Assembly: GCF_037101375.1 (NCBI RefSeq)
Contig: NZ_AP029020.1
Span: forward strand, 248,001-312,000
Reading direction: 5' to 3'
DNA length: 64,000 bases
Source: Acidovorax sp. DW039
GTDB lineage: Bacteria; Pseudomonadota; Gammaproteobacteria; Burkholderiales; Burkholderiaceae_C
Shown: positions 26,878-35,150 of the stretch, in pieces
Layout: the number at the start of each line of letters is the position of its first letter
How positions within the stretch are numbered: the first letter of the stretch is position 1
Position numbers and translations under genes: made by a program
The notes under the pieces: generated by a model
Told to the model about the DNA's origin: nothing
Databases searched by the model: none
What the model saw: the letters and a program-made list of their open reading frames with translations, nothing else

Positions 26878-27510
26878 TCAGAGCACCTTGGCCTGGAATT
26901 CTTGGGCGGTCATAACGTGCGCAGTGGAACTAGCAAGGATGACGAGCGTTGCCTTGTGAACCTCTGCGGCACTCATGGCGCCCTGACCTACATCCGCATA
27001 GTCGAAGGTACCCGTTGCATCCGAAAGGAATACGGTCTTGTAATTGAGGAACATCGCATCACGAGCAGTTGAGAGACAGCAGCACTCAGTCGTGGTACCC
27101 GAGATAATAACCGTGTCGATTCCCCACTCTCGAAGCATGATGTCCAAGTCTGTCCCGAAAAAACCGCTGTAGCGGTGCTTCTTGACCACGTGCTCACCGG
27201 GCGCTGGGGCAAGCTCAGGAAAGATATCGACACCAGGGGTTTCGTCGACAAGTGCCGAGCGGTTGGCAATCGGAGGATAAAGATCGTCGTATAGCCCCAT
27301 ATCGCTGCCATCCCTGCGGTGAACGTGGGCGGTATATACAACCTTGATGCCTTGGTTGCGGCAGAACGCCAAAGTGGCAGCAAGTCGGGGGACCATGGCA
27401 AATGCTTGGGCCGACTGCATGGGAAGCCCCTCGGCAACGAAGTCATTCTGCATGTCTACGACAATCATCGCAGTTTTCTTAGGGTCGATGCTGTCAATTT
27501 GATAGGGCAT
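26878..27510 (-). CDS. Isochorismatase-family cysteine hydrolase
   Basis: A 210-residue hydrolase. The catalytic triad is visible: D19 (MIVVDMQNDF), a lysine at 110/111 (VVKKHRYSGFFGTDL) and a nucleophilic cysteine, most likely C144, inside an unusual run of three cysteines in GTTTECCCLSTARDA. Family members cleave amides or ethers such as isochorismate, nicotinamide, N-carbamoyl compounds or ureidoacrylate; the substrate here is unknown. It lies 122 bases downstream of an AraC regulator on the same strand, and both are cargo of the composite transposon. An AGAGG ribosome site supports the ATG at 27510. Confidence 0.85.
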   Translation of the reverse strand: MPYQIDSIDPKKTAMIVVDMQNDFVAEGLPMQSAQAFAMVPRLAATLAFCRNQGIKVVYTAHVHRRDGSDMGLYDDLYPPIANRSALVDETPGVDIFPELAPAPGEHVVKKHRYSGFFGTDLDIMLREWGIDTVIISGTTTECCCLSTARDAMFLNYKTVFLSDATGTFDYADVGQGAMSAAEVHKATLVILASSTAHVMTAQEFQAKVL

Positions 27511-27632
27511 GGCGAGGACCTCTGAGTTGAGTTGATGGAAATTCAGAATGATCCTATCCCTCGGATCTCCAATCTATTTGCATGTGATCGACATCTGATT
27601 TCCTAAAAAAGACAACTCACACTGGGCAACCG

Positions 27633-28601
27633 TCAGTCGGTCTGATCCGCCTGGAAATCGCGAACCAACTGTTGAGCATTGATCCCATGCAGCGCCTTGA
27701 AGGAACGGCTGAAGTGGGCTAAATTGCTAAAACCATGCGCATACGCGACGTCACTGACCCGTTTGAACTGCCCGCACGCGAGAGCTGCATAGCTGGACTT
27801 AAGACGTTCCTCCCACAGCCAGTGCATAGGTGTGGTTCCTTGCGATGCAAAAAGACGAAGCAACGTGCGGCTGGACATGTGCAGGTCTGAAGAAACGCTA
27901 TGCAGGCTGACATCAGGATCACTCAAGCGTTGACGCAGGTAGCGCTGCACCGATTGAAGGCGCATGTTTTTTTGTGTCTCGCGCGGCTGTACAGGCTGTG
28001 CATCACTGGTCTGTAAGGCCATGAGCCAGAGATCCAACATAGGGCTCCAGACCTTTTCACCGATTGTGCGCATCTGGGCGGAACAGTCGGGCGAGACGAT
28101 CTCGTTGACCGTTGCCCTAGCAATGCGTGCCAGAGGCGACTCAGATGGGATCCGCATGGCGGTGTAGTGCTCTGCTTGCACAAACCGAGAGAGCATGAGG
28201 CGGCGCGGTACGATAACCATCAAGGCCGCTGAATGTTGGCTGAAGGCGAGGCTAAAAGGAGCAGCTTGATCGTGCAGCATCATGTCACCCGCGTGCAACT
28301 GCGTACAACGGCCAGCTTGCTCAAATGTGATCGTACCTTGTCGGCTAGTCCACATCACAAAGTCATCACGGTAGTCTTTTCGGATCTCCCTATTGCTGCG
28401 GGTCACCTTCAAGTCCACACCATGACTTACCTTAGAGCTGATTTGGCTCACCGCCAGATCGCCGAAAGGATGAACTTGTACTTTTGCGCTGAAAGCATGG
28501 TCTTTGATCGATTGACACTCGGTCACAGAGTAGTTGCGACATGTGACTTGGTGCCAGCGCTCAAACGGATCACCCGGTAATACGTCTTCGTAGGGCATCA
28601 T
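27633..28601 (-). CDS. AraC-family regulator with AraC_binding_2-type domain
   Basis: A 322-residue regulator. The N-terminal cupin-like sensing domain (about residues 40-200; SREIRKDYRDDFVMW-type region, LHAGDMMLHDQAAPFSL) resembles the regulators of aromatic or amine catabolism. The C-terminal double helix-turn-helix (about 218-318; MSSRTLLRLFASQGTTPMHW and VSDVAYAHGFSNLAHFSRSF) is complete. It is transcribed toward the hydrolase gene and is the natural candidate to activate it. A GGAGAA site precedes the double ATG at 28601. Confidence 0.88.
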   Translation of the reverse strand: MMPYEDVLPGDPFERWHQVTCRNYSVTECQSIKDHAFSAKVQVHPFGDLAVSQISSKVSHGVDLKVTRSNREIRKDYRDDFVMWTSRQGTITFEQAGRCTQLHAGDMMLHDQAAPFSLAFSQHSAALMVIVPRRLMLSRFVQAEHYTAMRIPSESPLARIARATVNEIVSPDCSAQMRTIGEKVWSPMLDLWLMALQTSDAQPVQPRETQKNMRLQSVQRYLRQRLSDPDVSLHSVSSDLHMSSRTLLRLFASQGTTPMHWLWEERLKSSYAALACGQFKRVSDVAYAHGFSNLAHFSRSFKALHGINAQQLVRDFQADQTD

Positions 28602-28829
28602 ATGAAGTTCTCCGAGAGGACTTTTTCATGTGGAAGGCCTGCAAGAATGTAGATCGCACCTTGTTTTGCGGAGGCTGTTTGGTTCAAGTCAGCGTACTCC
28701 CACAGTGGCCTGACTGGCGAGTTACAAATAGTAGTTTGCCTCAGCTTCTACTGGTGGGATTTACCCATTGAGTCCAAGCGGGCGTTGGATTACTCGGCCT
28801 TATGGAGACCGTTGATGGTCTCAGCCAAG

Positions 28830-29620
28830 GCGTTGTCATAGCTCTGCCCTTGCGGCCACTGACGGCTCGATATCCGCTTCAGCCAGTCGCTCAGAGTACC
28901 GAATGCTGACGTTTTGCGACCCGCGGTCGCTATGGCACGTCAAGCTTCCATCCAGTTCAGGCTGGAGGGCGTACAGGGCTTGCTCCAGCCCATCGAGCAC
29001 GAAGTCGGTTAGCATCGAACCTCTCACTCGCCAGTCGACGATACAACGGGCCAACACATCGATCACAAAGGCTACGCAATGCCAGCCCTGCAAGATCGAG
29101 ACGTAAGTGAAGTCGCTGGCCCACAACCGATTGGACCTTTCAGCACAAAACTGGCGGTTGACCTGATCCAACGGGCAGGGTGTCTTTGCATCGCCGACCG
29201 TAGTGCGCATCACCTTTCCAAGCATTACCCGCGCAGGCCCAGGCTGAGCATCAGGCGCTCGACCTTACAACGCGCCACTGTCACATCTTGTAGACCTGCA
29301 CGTTGGCCTGCCAGACGCGTTGAATCTGCGGCATAAGCACCTCGTCGCGCTTGGCTCTGGCGCAGCAACTTGTGATGCTCGCGCATCAGGGCGGCGTGGT
29401 GTCAATACGCAGACGGGGCGCCCTTCAAGACCTTTCAGAGCGGCTCAACCCCGAAAGCATTGCGCTACTTGTCGATAAAGGCCTTCACGGCTTGAGTCGG
29501 TGGTAGAGCTCCGCCTGAGCGAAAAACGCGCTGGCCAGCTTCAATATCTCGTTAGGCGATGGATTCGATGGCGGCCCACAGCGATGGGTATAACGACCTG
29601 CTGCGTCCACCGAATACGAC
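28830..29620 (-). mobile_element. IS3-family element remnant
   Basis: Minus-strand fragments of OrfA (YPSLWAAIESIA near 29590, NEILKLASAFFAQAEL near 29520) and OrfB (AVKAFIDK near 29480; CPLDQVNRQFCAERSNRLWA, CHSDRGSQNVSIRYSERLAE at 29170-28880). An internal OrfA deletion, several stops and a missing 3' end make it inactive. This is a different IS3 group from the element at 25795. The remaining DNA to 29750 shows no further feature. Confidence 0.75.
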
Positions 29621-29750
29621 CACTGAGGTAGTAGCAGACGCCAATGCGCCAGCCGAACACAATAATTCGTTGTTAAACGGTTCCAAATGGTGCACCAGTT
29701 CCAGCAGGCAGATTGATTCAGCATTTGTCGCTACTCCCTTTGTAAGCTAG

Positions 29751-30950
29751 GGAAGGTCTGCAAAACCTCCTGACCTGATCCTCCCCAGCGCCAAGCATCC
29801 AAGACAATGGCGCCATGGATCAATACACCCTGGGCCTGGACCCACTGCCCAAGAAGACCCGCAAAGAGGTCTTTCTCGATGAGATGAACCAGGTGGTGCC
29901 CTGGGCAACGCTGGTGGCTCTCATTGCCCCCTTCGCCCGGGGCTCGCACCAGGCCCTGGGTGGGCGCCCACCGTTTCCTATCGAGACCATGCTGCGCATC
30001 CACTGCCTGCAGCTGTGGTGGAACCTGAGCGATCCGTCCATGGAAGAAGAACTGCACGAGCGGCCCCTGTACCGCCGCTTTGCAGGCCTTGATGGTGCAG
30101 CTCGCATGCCCGATGAGACCACCATCCTGCGTTTCCGCCATTTGCTGGAGAAGCACCAACTGGCCCCGCAGGTGCTGGCGGCCATCAACACCGGACTGGC
30201 CCAGCAAGGCCTGATGCTCAAGACCGGCACCATCGTGGACGCCACCATCATTGCTGCCCCCAGCTCAACCAAGAACAAAGAAGGTGAGCGAGATCCAGAG
30301 ATGCACCAGACCAAAAAGGGCAACCAGTGACACTTTGGCATGAAGGCGCACATTGGCGTGGATGCCGACTCAGGACTGGTGCACACCGTCATCGGCACAG
30401 CTGCCAACGTCAACGATGTGACGCAGGCAGCAGGACTGTTGCATGGCAAAGAGAAGCATGCCTGGGGTGACGCGGGCTACCAGGGCGTGGATAAGCGCCA
30501 GGAGATGCAAGGGAGCAAGGCCAAGATCAAGTGGCACGTAGCCATGCGCCCGGGCAAGCGCAAGACGCTCGATGCCAATCGGGAGCTGCACAAACTGCTG
30601 GAGAAGGTCGAGCGACTGAAGGCCAGCGTGCGGGCCAAGGTGGAGCACCCGTTCCGGGTGATCAAGCAGCAGTTTGGGTATGCCAAGATACGCTACCGTG
30701 GGTTAGAGAAGAACACGGCGCGTCTGACGATGCTGTTTGCGCTTGGCAACCTGTGGATGGCCAGGAAGCGGATCATGGCGCTGCAGGGATAGGTGCGTCT
30801 GTGGGGTGCCAAAGTGGTGCCACAAGGGCTGAACCAGGCCTGCAAACGGTGTCAAACCGGCCCCAAAAAGCGGATTGCGCAGGCATCAGGTGAGGCGGCG
30901 CTCGACATCAGGCTGTGCCGGGCTGGCGAATGGGATTTTGCAGACCTTCC
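29751..30950 (+). mobile_element. IS5-family element, copy B
   Basis: A 1200-bp copy inverted relative to copy A, with the same GGAAGGTCTGC termini. Left flank CTAG (29747-29750), right flank TTAG (30951-30954). The transposase region gives the same translation as copy A throughout, so the two copies are recent relatives or are kept alike by gene conversion. Confidence 0.85.
29815..30792 (+). pseudogene. IS5-family transposase with internal UGA (copy B)
   Basis: The same 325-codon transposase frame as copy A, with the same TGA at codon 172 (30328-30330) between the first (D142) and second catalytic aspartates. If made by readthrough the protein would be full length for the family; otherwise only an inactive 171-residue N-terminal piece is translated. 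An internal ATG at 30340 could start the second half. See the copy A entry for motifs. Confidence 0.85.
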
Positions 30951-31404
30951 TTAGGGCTGTGGCCGGGGTTTTTTTCGTCTTTGCTCATCTTTTAGGATTG
31001 GATTACATAACCGGGCCCACAATTTAGGCCAAAGTGTCACCATGCAAATACGTGCACTACGTTCCTGAAGCCCTTATCAGGACAGTGGTTTACAGTTCAC
31101 GGATTGAAAGTGCGCCACAATAAGACAGGTTAATATCTGTCACTCGCTCTGAGTGGCACGCCGCAAGGATATTTACCTGATGTTGATGCGGTATTTTCTC
31201 TTAATGAGTCAACTTGGATTACATATCACGCGCTATTGAATAGCCAAAGCTGTTACCACGAAAGAGAGCTTACTTGCTTCCGAGTCTTAAAATGTTGTTC
31301 TATAGGTGAAAATAGCACCGGTGACTTCAATAAATCGATTTTCTTAGGGTTGGTTTGATATTTGAAGCTAGAAATCTTAAAATCGGGCATAACGCTTACC
31401 CGTC
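30951..31404. other. Non-coding gap right of the composite transposon
   Basis: About 450 AT-rich bases without a supportable gene, RNA or repeat. The composite-transposon flank TTAG lies at its left edge. Confidence 0.5.
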
Positions 31405-32460
31405 ATGTCCAGCATTTCCATCCTCAGCGCAGATGAAATCTTTGAGCAATGGCTTCGCCACTGCGCAGTTTCTGATCGCCGTCCTATTTCAGAAGAGGAT
31501 GCGGATGCGTACCGGTACATCTGGAGTACATGGAAGCGTTTTCTGGATGGCGAACGTGTGAAAGCCTGCGCGCCCTCTGTCCACTGGGCCGATGTCACTG
31601 CGCCTTTTGTATTGAATTTTCTCCACTCTGGGATTGGTAGCAGAAAAACCGGCGCAGACGTCAGTGCAATCACCAAGCGTCGTTATTGGCGTGTGTTAGA
31701 CCGCATTTATGCTTTTGCTGTCGAAAAGGGCATCCTTTTAAACAACCCAGCCAGTTCTTTGTCCGAACAAGAAAAACCTCCCAAAGAAAACCCGCTGGGC
31801 GCGATTCTTTCTCCACGCGTTTGGAATCGCTGCATCCAAATGCTGGATGAGCCGATTGGCCCCGAAGTCGCCCAGCATGAGATCGCGGTGCGCAACCGAG
31901 CTTTGCTGCGAGTGCTGTTCGAGCTGGGGCTCACACCGGCTGAACTGCGCGGGCTGTTGGTGCAAGCGTTCGTGGACAAGGTTGGCCAACAGGATGCCTC
32001 CATCAAGGTGGATGGCGAGAGCTACACCCGAGTGCGTGAGCTTCTGATCTCTGAGCGCACACGTGTCGGTATCGTGGAGTGGCTGCGGGTGAAGGCAACA
32101 TCGCCAGCGCACGCTGCCAGCGAGATCCTGTTTTCTGGCAAAACGGGTAAGGTGCTGACCGACGAGCAGCTTTTGAACCTGGTGCGTGCTTTTCTGCTGA
32201 AGGCCTGTGCCTCTGTGGATGAAGCGCCGCCTCTGCGCCTGGGTCCACAGATTGTGCGAAACACCTTGCTGGTGCGGCTGCTGCATGAAGGCGTTCACCA
32301 AGACGAGGTGGTGGTTAGGGCAGGGCTCAAGAATGCCAAGGGCTTGCTGCATTTGCGTCAACACTTGCCAGACGGACCACGCCTGAAGCTGGCCGGGGCT
32401 ACAAGGCACAAAGATAATGAGGCGGTGGAGCCTGAGCTACGACCGCTGAGCTGCGCGTAG
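31405..32460 (+). CDS. Tyrosine-recombinase-like protein with degenerate active site
   Basis: A 351-residue protein. An N-terminal core-binding (SAM-like) helical region (about 1-125; FVLNFLHSGIG, RRYWRVLDRIYAFAVEKG) and a C-terminal region follow the tyrosine-recombinase layout. The place of the first catalytic Arg (usually GLRxSEL) reads ELGLTPAELRGLL. The HxLR box reads GPQIVRNTLLVRLL, keeping R without H. The GH box reads AGLKNAKGLLHLRQH, and no clear terminal Tyr is seen. It may be a non-catalytic partner or accessory DNA-binding recombinase, or it may be decaying. It starts the island-like region right of the composite transposon. Confidence 0.6.
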   Translation: MSSISILSADEIFEQWLRHCAVSDRRPISEEDADAYRYIWSTWKRFLDGERVKACAPSVHWADVTAPFVLNFLHSGIGSRKTGADVSAITKRRYWRVLDRIYAFAVEKGILLNNPASSLSEQEKPPKENPLGAILSPRVWNRCIQMLDEPIGPEVAQHEIAVRNRALLRVLFELGLTPAELRGLLVQAFVDKVGQQDASIKVDGESYTRVRELLISERTRVGIVEWLRVKATSPAHAASEILFSGKTGKVLTDEQLLNLVRAFLLKACASVDEAPPLRLGPQIVRNTLLVRLLHEGVHQDEVVVRAGLKNAKGLLHLRQHLPDGPRLKLAGATRHKDNEAVEPELRPLSCA

Positions 32461-32965
32461 CTTTACACCGGTCGAAGAAGAGTCGCTCGTTCTTTACAGT
32501 CTGGTCTACGGTGCGGAATAAATATCGAGGGGATCACCGTGCAGAAATCAATTCAGCGGTGAATATCGATTCAAGACTGATGGTCGGATCGTCTCACGAG
32601 ATTGGCCATCAAGATGTACCGCCCCTTATTGCAAGCTCAGCACCTTTCCATCTGCATCGACATTTGCTGAGGGTCGGTAGGGATTCATGTAAAAAACCGC
32701 AGAACTCAGCCTAACCACATGATTCCGTTGAGAAATTCGCGGCTCAGCATCGGCCTCTTTTGCCAGCAACCCCAGCGGTCATCCGTACCGGCCGCACCGG
32801 GCGGAACAGCTCAAAACCGGCCTCACATTGAATAACGCCAGATTATTAAATGTGAGGAAATGCCGTCACCGTGACCGCAAAGGTGCCGAAAACGGTATGT
32901 AATGCCGTATTACGTATCGCAGTACGATTCCCGCCTCAAGAGAAGTACCTCCCGTTCCTGAGAAG
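32461..32965. other. Gap left of the toxin gene
   Basis: About 500 bases between the recombinase-like gene and yhaV. No gene is supported. It contains the left 36-bp inverted repeat (32669-32704) of the toxin-antitoxin cassette; the rest shows nothing. Confidence 0.5.
32669..32704 (+). repeat. 36-bp inverted repeat, left end of TA cassette
   Basis: The sequence begins GAGGGTCGGT and continues AGGGATTCATGTAAAAAACC to GCAGAA. It matches the reverse complement of 33999-34034 at 34 of 36 positions. The pair faces inward and encloses yhaV-prlF, like the ends of a small mobile cassette. Confidence 0.8.
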
Positions 32966-33532
32966 TCAGCGTGGAGCGCTCCCCATGCTGCCGCGCAGCC
33001 GTGCCACCTGGGCACGCGCTTCTACCAGCAGCTGCTCCCAGTCGCTCGGTGGGTGACCACTGGCCAGCATCTTCTTGAACACCCGACACGCATCAGAATC
33101 GCTCTCGTATGCGCGCTTGGTGTCTGCATCGTTGACCCAGCCCAGGACAATCAGCTTGCTGGGCGCGTGGAACCGGAAGAACAGCCGATATTGCTGGAAG
33201 AACTTGGCTCTGAACCAGTGCTTGTTTTCATCGCCAAGCGTGTTGCCCTGCCGGTACTCAGGCCGTGCCGGGTCTTGCGGAATCACATCAAACGCCAGGC
33301 TGACGATGGCTGCAAGCCTCTTTGCGGAATTCTTCTTCTCGTAGCCCGTCGGGTCTTTCGCTTGCAGTTCGGCAACCTGCTGGAGCAGCTTCTCGTACTG
33401 ATTAAGGAACAGAGGGTGCGCGAAGACCGTCCATCCATGGATAACCACCTCGGGTTGCGGTGTCGAATTTTCTGAGGACTTGGGCAGGCGTGACGGCGGA
33501 ACACCCGCACCCACATGGCGGATGCGGCTCAT
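32966..33532 (-). CDS. yhaV: Type II toxin, YhaV family
   Basis: A 188-residue protein with the YhaV ribonuclease-toxin pattern: GWTVFAHPLFLNQYEKLL near the start, RAKFFQQYRLFFRF, KLIVLGWVNDADTKRAYESD, and VFKKMLASGHPPSDWEQLL near the end. YhaV cleaves mRNA and is neutralised by PrlF. Its ATG overlaps the prlF stop (ATGA), the expected antitoxin-toxin coupling. It carries about 30 extra N-terminal residues compared with the core family, so an internal start is possible. The pair is enclosed by 36-bp inverted repeats. Confidence 0.88.
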   Translation of the reverse strand: MSRIRHVGAGVPPSRLPKSSENSTPQPEVVIHGWTVFAHPLFLNQYEKLLQQVAELQAKDPTGYEKKNSAKRLAAIVSLAFDVIPQDPARPEYRQGNTLGDENKHWFRAKFFQQYRLFFRFHAPSKLIVLGWVNDADTKRAYESDSDACRVFKKMLASGHPPSDWEQLLVEARAQVARLRGSMGSAPR

Positions 33533-33855
33533 TCGTCTTCTGGTGAGAGTGGTGCATCCATGTCGAACTTCACACCAACGGTCAGCTCGCGCCCCCGTTG
33601 CACCAAGCCCATGTCAATGCGCTGGAGACGTTCCGGGTGCACGGCGATATCGCGGGCCAGGAAATCCAGGAACTGCCCGATGACGGGGTCCGCCTCTGCG
33701 GCAGCGGCGCGGGTCAGGACGACCTCGCCAGTGGACTGGATCGCGTAGTGGATCTTGTCGCGCTTACCCAGGCGAAGCGCTCGGCGGACGGTTTCTGGAA
33801 CCGTGGTCTGGTAGCGGTCGGTCAGAGTGGACTCTGCTTCAAGTGCGGTTGGCAT
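33529..33855 (-). CDS. prlF: Type II antitoxin, PrlF/SohA family
   Basis: A 108-residue antitoxin with an N-terminal AbrB-like swapped-hairpin DNA-binding motif (STLTDRYQTTVPETVRRALR), a pattern that places it in the PrlF family, followed by the toxin-binding part (ADPVIGQFLDFLARDIAVHP). It precedes yhaV with a four-base overlap and should repress their shared promoter. A GGAG site precedes the ATG. Confidence 0.88.
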   Translation of the reverse strand: MPTALEAESTLTDRYQTTVPETVRRALRLGKRDKIHYAIQSTGEVVLTRAAAAEADPVIGQFLDFLARDIAVHPERLQRIDMGLVQRGRELTVGVKFDMDAPLSPEDE

Positions 33856-33859
33856 GACG

Positions 33860-33916
33860 CAATCTCCGAATGGAAGGAGGAATGCTACGCATAGTAATGC
33901 ATTTGCATTGCCGGTT
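33860..33916 (-). promoter_or_regulatory. prlF-yhaV promoter region with ATGC-type repeats
   Basis: Upstream of prlF the minus strand has overlapping short palindromes (GCAATGCAAATGCATT, then ATGCGTAGCAT) within 50 bases of the start codon. PrlF-YhaV autoregulates in known systems, so these are candidate operators; this rests on symmetry and position. Confidence 0.4.
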
Positions 33917-33998
33917 CAACCGCACTTTTGGCGAGGTCCTACAGCGGGAAGGAGGATGAACTGCAAAAAATGCAGTGCAATCATGGGCTTAAGCCCAC

Positions 33999-34034
33999 TT
34001 CTGCGGTTTTTTACATGAATCCCTGCCGAACCTC
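33999..34034 (-). repeat. 36-bp inverted repeat, right end of TA cassette
   Basis: Reverse complement of the 32669-32704 repeat with two mismatches. It lies only a few bases past the stop codon of the kfrA-like gene. The enclosed unit, 32669-34034, is 1366 bp. I see no clear target duplication immediately outside the two repeats. Confidence 0.8.
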
Positions 34035-34036
34035 TT

Positions 34037-35017
34037 TCACCGCAACTTTGATCGCTTGATGGCGGCACGGCGTGGCGCCCGTGGTGCCTTGGCTGAGCCC
34101 GCCTTGGCCAGCTCTTTGACGCGCTCCTGCAGTTCCGCCACTTTGTCTTGAAGCCAGGCCTTCTGGCTGTTGGCTTGCGCATGCTCGGCACGAAGAGCGA
34201 TCAGCGCCTCCTCGGTCTTGTTCATGCGCTGGCGGTAGGTGGTCACCTCTGCGTCCTTGCTGGCTTTTTCCATCTGCAGCTGCTCTCGCACGTCCTTCTC
34301 TGCCTGTCGCGCCGTATCGATCTGGCGCTTCGCAAAATTGATCTCCCCACCAAACCGCTCGGCCTCCACACGGCGCTCAGCGCGTTCTTTCTCCAGCTCT
34401 TGGAGGAACCTCGTTTCGGATTCTTTGCGCTCTGCGGCAGCCGATTCGGCCTGGTCCTTCCAGCTCTGGGCTTTGGCTTCAAGTGCTGAGACCTCGGCTA
34501 CCAGCGCTTCTGAGCGTTTTTCGGCAGCAACCAGCCGTTCCTGCAAAGCCGCCATCTGAACGCCCAGCGCCTCCACCTGACTCCACGCCTTCGCGCACTC
34601 GTGCTGGGCAGCTTGCACCTGACCTTGCGCCTCATGCACCTGCAGCTCGCACTCCTGACGAGTGACTTCCAGGCTCTGCTGCGCGTGCTCACTGGACAAC
34701 GCCCACATCTTGCTCAGTGCCTCGCTGAATGCCTCTTGAAGCTGCTCGGGTACCACTGGCACCTGAAGCTCAAGCCGGATCCGCTTGCGTAGCTCCTCCC
34801 AGAACTCCCTGAGGTCACGACTGATGTCGCTCATGGAGCCTTGCCGCGTGAAATCGAGCACCACCTTTGCAGACGGGTGGATACCAAAGTCCAAGAAAAG
34901 CATCCTGGCCACCAGCTTCGTTTTTTCCTTGCGGCCAGCGCCCACAGGCAGATCGCGAAGCGCAGCGGTGATGGCGGGGTAAGCAAGGGCGTGGTTTTCA
35001 GCGCTGTTTTCCTGCAT
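34037..35017 (-). CDS. KfrA-like DNA-binding coiled-coil protein
   Basis: A 326-residue protein. An N-terminal KfrA-type DNA-binding domain (about residues 15-110; TAALRDLPVGAGRKEKTKLV, ISRDLREFWEELRKR) is followed by roughly 180 residues of unbroken coiled coil rich in Ala, Glu and Gln. A basic Lys/Arg/Ala tail (APRAPRRAAIKRSK) ends the protein. KfrA proteins are autorepressors that support plasmid partition or structure, so the gene hints at plasmid or integrative-element ancestry. ATG 35017 is preferred over 35050. The AT-rich upstream region carries several TTACG-type repeats, see 35041-35150. Confidence 0.75.
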   Translation of the reverse strand: MQENSAENHALAYPAITAALRDLPVGAGRKEKTKLVARMLFLDFGIHPSAKVVLDFTRQGSMSDISRDLREFWEELRKRIRLELQVPVVPEQLQEAFSEALSKMWALSSEHAQQSLEVTRQECELQVHEAQGQVQAAQHECAKAWSQVEALGVQMAALQERLVAAEKRSEALVAEVSALEAKAQSWKDQAESAAAERKESETRFLQELEKERAERRVEAERFGGEINFAKRQIDTARQAEKDVREQLQMEKASKDAEVTTYRQRMNKTEEALIALRAEHAQANSQKAWLQDKVAELQERVKELAKAGSAKAPRAPRRAAIKRSKLR

Positions 35018-35040
35018 GGCGTTGCCTTGAGTGAGGGGTG

Positions 35041-35150
35041 GATGGCGCATTTTAGCTTAAATACGGTATTTGTAGTCGTTACGTTTTACGTAATGTACGC
35101 TACTAATTTACGATAGTTTTTATGATTACGGCTCTTATCGTAAGAAATAA
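35041..35150. promoter_or_regulatory. Repeat-rich promoter region of the kfrA-like gene
   Basis: AAATACGGTATTT (near-perfect palindrome, 35060-35072), CGTTACGTTTTACGTAA, and an inverted pair TTACGATA (35108-35115) and TATCGTAA (35136-35143) crowd this AT-rich stretch. KfrA proteins bind repeats in their own promoter, so these are likely operators. The exact unit is undetermined. Confidence 0.5.

Larger units (their letters stand above)
24490..30950. mobile_element. Probable composite transposon flanked by inverted IS5 copies
   Basis: Two inverted 1200-bp IS5-family copies (24490-25689 and 29751-30950) bracket about 4 kb. The bases just outside the outer ends are TTAG on both sides (24486-24489 and 30951-30954), the size and YTAR type of an IS5 target duplication. 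The inner flanks are CTAG on both sides. Neither IS copy alone has matching flanks (TTAG/CTAG each), so the simplest reading is that the whole 6.46-kb unit moved together. Cargo: an isochorismatase-like hydrolase, an AraC regulator and two decayed IS3 elements. Confidence 0.6.

Noticed and set aside
31170..31205. Short similarity to a sequence common in cloning vectors (GATGCGGTATTTTCTC)
   Set aside because: The match is only about 17 bases and the surroundings do not match, so vector contamination is not supported.
32511..32714. Plus-strand 67-codon frame left of the toxin gene
   Set aside because: It runs into the left inverted repeat, has no ribosome site and no family resemblance.
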